Shown here: piece by piece, positions 7,378 to 11,396 of the stretch
Position numbering within the stretch: the first letter of the stretch is position 1
Layout: each line of letters starts with the position of its first letter
Assembly: GCA_021162505.1 (NCBI GenBank)
Contig: JAGGYO010000074.1
Span: 1 to 11,396, forward strand
From: a bacterium
GTDB taxonomy: Bacteria; AUK180
Length of the DNA: 11,396 bases
Reading direction: 5' to 3'
Position numbers and translations under genes: made by a program
The notes under the pieces: generated by a model
Databases searched by the model: none
The model's input: the letters and a program-made list of their open reading frames with translations, nothing else
What the model was told of the DNA's origin: nothing

Positions 7378-7813
7378 ATATGATTATAATGGTCTCTTCC
7401 CACGATATGAGAAGATTTTTCAATAATTTTTCTTTGAATATGCCCTCAAATCCCGAATCAAGCAAACGGGAAAAGAGAATTACCTTTATTTTTGTTTTCT
7501 TTCCGAAATCAATCAGTTCGTTCAATGCGTTTCCTGTTTTTAAGGATACCTTGGAATGAATTTCCTTTTTTGTAAGTTCCTCTTGAAAATAATACAGATT
7601 ATTCCAGGCACTATCAATAATGGAGGATAAATATTCCTCCGGATCTCGCCTCAACCTTTGACAAACATTTTTGGTCATTTGTTCATCAATAAGCCGCAAA
7701 AGGATAAATTCCTTTCCCTCTGTATCGATCTTTTCAATATTCTTAATGAGATAAAGCATATCCTTCTCGGAGAAGATCGGTATCAATATTCTTTTCTCGC
7801 CTTTTAATATCAT
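7376..7813 (-). CDS. UspA-like (universal stress protein fold) protein, 145 aa, degenerate nucleotide motif
   Basis: Length and pattern suggest a single Usp domain. An N-terminal strand 'RILIPIFSEKD' (8-18) sits where Usp proteins have (I/V)LVP(I/V)D. A second strand 'EFILLRLID' (35-43), a long helix (about 57-82), then 'SLKTGNALNELIDFGKK' (90-106), 'IKVILFSRL' (109-117) and a final strand 'ETIIII' (140-145) follow the order of the alpha/beta Usp fold. The usual Asp after the first strand is Phe, and the G-2x-G-9x-G(S/T) ATP-binding motif is absent ('SRLLDSGFEGIFKEKLLKN'), so it probably does not bind ATP in the usual way. It overlaps the subunit D stop by 4 nt (ATGA), and AGGAG lies eight bases upstream of its ATG. 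The pairing with an EIIA gene suggests a regulatory protein. Family assignment rests on pattern only. Confidence 0.6.
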   Translation of the reverse strand: MILKGEKRILIPIFSEKDMLYLIKNIEKIDTEGKEFILLRLIDEQMTKNVCQRLRRDPEEYLSSIIDSAWNNLYYFQEELTKKEIHSKVSLKTGNALNELIDFGKKTKIKVILFSRLLDSGFEGIFKEKLLKNLLISWEETIIII

Positions 7814-8415
7814 CTCTTTAACTCCTTTATTTTTTTTCTTCTAACAAAATCCTCTCTTTCCTTTTCTTCCAAAGCATCGTTTATTTCTTTTATCTTCCTC
7901 TTATATTGGGGAATAAAGATATTTTCCAAAGCTCTGACCCTCTTTGAGGTTTTTTCCACTTCTCTTAAAATATTGTACATTGTTGAGTAAAGTTCCAGCC
8001 AATCCTTGATATGAGAAACAAGTTCCTTGAATTTATTTATTATGGAATCAAAAACGGGACCATATCCTTCAAATGAGTCAAAGAAATTTATCAATTCGGA
8101 CCGAAGAAGCTCTATTTCAAATTTCACCGTGCCGTGGAGCTTTGTTCTATTTACATGGATCTCCATTATATTTTTGTTCTCACTCTTCATATAATGTATC
8201 TTTAATAGGTTTAGAAGATGTTCATTGATGAGATTGAAAAGATCGATCATCATCCTATTTATTTCCGTATACTGGTATTGATAGTTCAAAAGATCGCTTA
8301 ATAATAATTCTCTCTTCTGCTCTAGAATATCATGTCCTATATTGTAGGTGTTCAAATCTTCTTTAAGGGTAATCAATACCGATTTAGTTGCCGGTAATCT
8401 CTGAATATTATCCAT
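7810..8415 (-). CDS. atpD: V-type ATP synthase subunit D, 201 aa
   Basis: Subunit D is the central rotor shaft in the A3B3 head, linking catalysis to the membrane rotor. The protein is two long helical coiled-coil regions (about 10-75 and 125-200). Family signatures are 'PATKSVLITLKEDL' (8-21), 'GHDILEQKRELL' (27-38) and 'TSKRVRALENIFIPQ' (156-170), followed by the charged C-terminal helix 'LEEKERED' (182-189). The length is normal for bacterial and archaeal D subunits. Its ATG overlaps the end of subunit B by 8 nt with no strong ribosome binding site, implying coupled translation. The A-B-D order is standard for bacterial V-type operons; unusually, subunits I and K do not come next. Confidence 0.94.
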   Translation of the reverse strand: MDNIQRLPATKSVLITLKEDLNTYNIGHDILEQKRELLLSDLLNYQYQYTEINRMMIDLFNLINEHLLNLLKIHYMKSENKNIMEIHVNRTKLHGTVKFEIELLRSELINFFDSFEGYGPVFDSIINKFKELVSHIKDWLELYSTMYNILREVEKTSKRVRALENIFIPQYKRKIKEINDALEEKEREDFVRRKKIKELKR

Positions 8416-9781
8416 AATATTTTTCTATTTCTTCCTTGGATAACTTCGTTAATTCACTTTTCGGTAATATCTTCAATGTTGACCACATCAATTCCAGAGT
8501 CTCTTCCATTCTAAGGGGTTTATTCATCCCCTGGTCCATAAATTTATTCTCCAACTCCTTGGAAAATCTCATATAGGTTTGGTCAACTTCCGATAATTCT
8601 TCCTCACCGATGACACTTGCAATGACCTTTACCTTTTTTGCATAGGAATATGCTGCTGCTATCTGAGCTGCCAAATGGGGATGATCTTCTCTTGTATAAC
8701 CTTTTCCAATACCGTCTTTCATAAGACGGGAAAGCGAAGGTAGAATATCAACAGGAGGATAAATGCCTTTCGTATTAAGGTCTCTTGAAAGCACTATCTG
8801 CCCTTCTGTAATATATCCGGTAAGATCAGGAATGGGATGTGTAATATCATCGCTGGGCATGGTCAATATGGGGATTTGAGATATTGATCCCTTTTTATTT
8901 TTTATCCTGCCGGCTCTTTCATAGATTGAAGCAAGATCTGAATATAGATATCCGGGATAACCTTTTCTTGACGGTACTTCCGAACGAGCAGAGGAAATCT
9001 CTCTCAATGCTTCGCAATAATTTGTCATATCTGAAAGGATAACCAATACCTGATAATCCTTATCAAATGCCAAATATTCCGCATAAGTCAAAGCGGTACG
9101 GGGAATGATCAACCTTTCCATTGGAGGATCATCCGCCAAATTGAAGAAAAGTATGACCTTGTCCAATTTATTATCACTTTCAAAGCTCCTATAAAATTTA
9201 AAGGCATCATCATTCTTTATGCCCATGGCAACAAATATAACTATGAAATTTTCATTCTCTTTTTTTAATCTTGCATTCTTGGCGATCTCAATTGCCATTT
9301 CATAATGAGGCAAGCCGCTTCCCGAAAATATGGGTAACTTTTGTCCTCTAATTAGGGTGCTTAAACCGTCCAAAGATGATATACCCGTCTCAATGAAATC
9401 ATGAGGATATTCCCTATAATACGGATTGATCGAGGTACCGTTCACATCTCTGAATATTCCCGATCTTTCCTTTTTTAACCCGTCCTTGGGATTACCGAAA
9501 GCATCCAGTATTCTACCCCTATAATTCTCGCTTATCTCTACTTTAAACGGTTCTGCTGAAAAGTTAATACCAATATCCTTGGTATTGAGGTCACCGGTTC
9601 CTTCAAAGACCTGAATTACCGCTTTATCTTCATCGACTTGTAGGACCTGCCCTCGTTTATAACTTCCATCGGGAAGAATTACTTTTGCCAGATAACCGAT
9701 ATGAACATTCTTTACATTTTGAACAATAAGAATAGGTCCTTTCATATATGTAATGTTTTTATATAGGTCCACATATTTCAT
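8408..9781 (-). CDS. atpB: V-type ATP synthase subunit B, 457 aa
   Basis: Non-catalytic nucleotide-binding subunit of the V1/A1 head. A beta-barrel domain at the N-terminus ('ADGSYKRG'-like turn here 'PDGSYKRGQVLQVDEDKAV', 37-55) precedes a RecA-like fold in which the P-loop is replaced by 'FSGSGLPHYE' (152-161), typical of B subunits. Also seen: 'ISSARSEVPSRKGYPGYLYS' (262-281), 'SIYERAGRI' (285-293), and 'LPSLSRLMKDGIG' (347-359), whose Arg352 fits the arginine finger that reaches the catalytic A site. The family usually runs 430-470 residues, so this is complete. The ATG shares one base with the subunit A stop (TAATG). GGAGG lies seven bases upstream (9793-9789). Confidence 0.97.
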   Translation of the reverse strand: MKYVDLYKNITYMKGPILIVQNVKNVHIGYLAKVILPDGSYKRGQVLQVDEDKAVIQVFEGTGDLNTKDIGINFSAEPFKVEISENYRGRILDAFGNPKDGLKKERSGIFRDVNGTSINPYYREYPHDFIETGISSLDGLSTLIRGQKLPIFSGSGLPHYEMAIEIAKNARLKKENENFIVIFVAMGIKNDDAFKFYRSFESDNKLDKVILFFNLADDPPMERLIIPRTALTYAEYLAFDKDYQVLVILSDMTNYCEALREISSARSEVPSRKGYPGYLYSDLASIYERAGRIKNKKGSISQIPILTMPSDDITHPIPDLTGYITEGQIVLSRDLNTKGIYPPVDILPSLSRLMKDGIGKGYTREDHPHLAAQIAAAYSYAKKVKVIASVIGEEELSEVDQTYMRFSKELENKFMDQGMNKPLRMEETLELMWSTLKILPKSELTKLSKEEIEKYYG

Positions 9782-11396
9782 TATAGTTCCTCCAATTGCT
9801 GTAAAATATCGTCTAAGGTATTTTTGAACTCTTCGCTGTCTTCATGGATGAATTTTATCTTTATCAATTTATCAACCGCATCCATTTCCTTTATTTTATA
9901 GAAAGGAACACCGGTTTTAAGTTTATTTTTAATATCGTCATAAAATGTCTTTAAAATATTTGCCATTGCCACCTGTTTGTTCATGGACGAATAAGCATCT
10001 ACTTTATCATAAGAATCCTGCTGTAAAAATACTTTCTTAATGAGATCACCCATAAAATAGGTCATTTTTTCATCATCGGGAAGTGATTCAAATCCAACGA
10101 TCTTTATAATGTTCTCTAATTTATCACTTTCCAATAGAATGCCTTTGAATTCATCTCTTAATTTAAGCCAATCAATATTGCCATTTGCCTTCCACCACTC
10201 AGAAAGATCCTCACCGTATTCCGAATAACTCATGCTCCATGAAATTGCAGGAAAATGCTTGGCATAAGATAGGTTCCTGTCCAGAGCCCAAAATCCCTTG
10301 ATAAACCTCTTGGTATTCTGTGTAACAGGTTCTGAAAAATCCCCGCCTTGAGGTGAAACGGCACCAATGGCAGTGATCGAACCTATATCTCCTGCTAATG
10401 TTTCAAAATACCCTGCTCTTTCATAAAATTCTGCCAATCGCGATGCCAAATATGCGGGATAACCCTCTTCTGCCGGGATTTCCTCCATTCGTGATGAAAT
10501 TTCCCTTAATGCCTCAGCCCAGCGTGATGTAGAATCGGCAAGGACCGTAACATTATAGCCCATATCACGATAATATTCTGCAAAGGTTATTCCGGTATAT
10601 ATACTTGCTTCTCTTGCGGTTACAGGCATATTTGAAGTATTTGCTATGATTATGGTCCTCTCCATTAGGGGCTTATTGTATTTAGGATCTTCCAGTAAAG
10701 GAAATTCTTCCAATAACTGTGCGATCTCATTTCCCCTTTCTCCACAACCCACATAAATGATTATATCGGCATTGGACCATTTTGCAATGGAATGCTGCAA
10801 GACGGTTTTACCGGCTCCGAAACCTCCGGGTATGGCTGCAACGCCACCCAATGGGATGGGAAAAATAAAATCAAGTACCCGCTGGCCGGTGAAAAATGGG
10901 ATAGATTTCGGTAATATTTTCTTTACAGGTCTTTTTTTTCTAACCGCCCAAATAGTATAACCCTTAACCTCAATATTTTCGCCATTGAGATCCTTTATAA
11001 TTACCAAGGTTTCATCAATGGTGATCTTTCCGGTTTTTATTTTTACGATCTTTCCGGATACACCAATGGGTACCATTATATAATGTTTGATAGAATATTC
11101 TTGGATATATCCCAGTTTCTGACCCTGAGATACCTTGTCACCTTCTTTCATAATGGGTTTAAATTCCCACTCTTTTTTTAAATCAAGTGGAAATTCCCAT
11201 TTACCTCTTTCAATAAAGCCGGTTTTTGATTCCACTTTTAATGAGCTGCCGATACCTGAATAAATATTTGTCAATAGTCCGGGACCCAAGTAAACGGATA
11301 AAGGATGTCCTGATGGTATAATTTCATCATTGACCATTAGACCGACAGTATCATCATATACCTGAACAACCGCTCTATCCTTATCTATAGCGATTA
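9781..11396 (-). CDS. atpA: V-type ATP synthase catalytic subunit A (5' partial)
   Basis: Catalytic ATP-hydrolysing or ATP-synthesising subunit of the V1/A1 head. The frame stays open to the window edge: upstream of the internal ATG at 11337 it reads 'DKDRAVVQVYDDTVGLM', matching the conserved N-terminal barrel of A subunits. ATG 11337 is therefore not the start, and roughly 50 residues are missing. Counting from that Met: 'SGHPLSVYLGPGLL' (9-22); the A-specific bulge insertion (about 35-130); Walker A 'GGFGAGKT' (171-178; DNA 10827-10804); then 'GCGERGNE', 'ADSTSRWAEALREISSRMEE' and 'IPAEEGYPAYLASRLAEFYE' downstream. All catalytic motifs look intact. It leads the leftward operon in this window; its promoter and any subunit E gene would lie beyond 11396. 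Proton versus sodium coupling cannot be judged from A. Confidence 0.97.
   Translation of the reverse strand, partial: IAIDKDRAVVQVYDDTVGLMVNDEIIPSGHPLSVYLGPGLLTNIYSGIGSSLKVESKTGFIERGKWEFPLDLKKEWEFKPIMKEGDKVSQGQKLGYIQEYSIKHYIMVPIGVSGKIVKIKTGKITIDETLVIIKDLNGENIEVKGYTIWAVRKKRPVKKILPKSIPFFTGQRVLDFIFPIPLGGVAAIPGGFGAGKTVLQHSIAKWSNADIIIYVGCGERGNEIAQLLEEFPLLEDPKYNKPLMERTIIIANTSNMPVTAREASIYTGITFAEYYRDMGYNVTVLADSTSRWAEALREISSRMEEIPAEEGYPAYLASRLAEFYERAGYFETLAGDIGSITAIGAVSPQGGDFSEPVTQNTKRFIKGFWALDRNLSYAKHFPAISWSMSYSEYGEDLSEWWKANGNIDWLKLRDEFKGILLESDKLENIIKIVGFESLPDDEKMTYFMGDLIKKVFLQQDSYDKVDAYSSMNKQVAMANILKTFYDDIKNKLKTGVPFYKIKEMDAVDKLIKIKFIHEDSEEFKNTLDDILQQLEEL
9789..9793 (-). promoter_or_regulatory. Strong ribosome binding site of subunit B inside subunit A
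   Basis: GGAGG on the coding strand, seven bases before the ATG that overlaps the subunit A stop as TAATG. It is the clearest Shine-Dalgarno in the block, fitting the need for equal amounts of A and B (three each per complex). Confidence 0.65.

Noticed and set aside
6225..7813. Recoded TGA (Gly or Trp code)
   Set aside because: TGA ends subunit D, the EIIA gene and birA exactly at family-typical lengths, with ATGA or similar overlaps; it is a normal stop here.
10757..10960. Plus-strand open frame opposite the Walker A region of subunit A
   Set aside because: Antisense to highly conserved ATPase sequence; no independent support.
11335..11337. ATG as the start of subunit A
   Set aside because: In-frame upstream codons encode conserved A-subunit N-terminal sequence up to the window edge.

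Overview
The window is AT-rich bacterial DNA, densely coded, with no RNA genes, mobile elements, CRISPR arrays or integration signs that I can see. It uses the standard bacterial code: TGA, TAA and TAG all end genes here. A bacterial V/A-type ATPase, a Sec-exported repeat protein and a probable outer-membrane barrel protein point to a Gram-negative, probably anaerobic organism outside the Proteobacteria. Candidates are a spirochaete or a lineage such as Cloacimonadota or Delongbacteria. This placement is inferred from gene content and base composition only.

Layout. The left end (1-1326, + strand) holds the 3' part of a gene for a PEGA-domain protein that ends in a likely beta-barrel. It converges on a long leftward block that fills the rest (1390-11396, - strand). 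In transcription order that block is: V-type ATPase subunit A (5' end cut by the window edge), subunit B, subunit D, a UspA-like protein, a PTS EIIA(Ntr)-type protein, biotin-protein ligase (birA), type III pantothenate kinase (coaX), a 966-residue exported TPR protein, and a 429-residue cytoplasmic TPR protein. Junctions are overlaps of 1, 8, 4, 4, 8 and 14 nt or gaps of 9 and 12 nt, so the nine genes look like one translationally coupled operon. Its promoter lies beyond position 11396. A weak terminator-like hairpin lies at 1325-1347. The only other non-coding DNA is the rest of the 63-bp convergent gap.

How the genes fit together. A, B and D form the soluble catalytic head and central shaft of an ion-translocating ATPase. 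The membrane subunits I and K, which follow D in many bacterial V-ATPase operons, do not follow here. Two small regulatory-type proteins take that place: a UspA-like fold and a phosphorylatable EIIA domain. birA and coaX are a familiar cofactor pair (biotin attachment; first step of coenzyme A synthesis). The TPR proteins are probably scaffolds, one periplasmic and one cytoplasmic.

Most notable points: the Usp/EIIA pair in the ATPase operon; a CoaX whose N-terminal phosphate-binding motif has Lys where Asp is expected; and two TPR genes in the same reading frame separated by one TAA codon, the second with a run of ten A near its start. None of these is proof of a new system. The Usp/EIIA-ATPase linkage is the best candidate for unexplored regulation.
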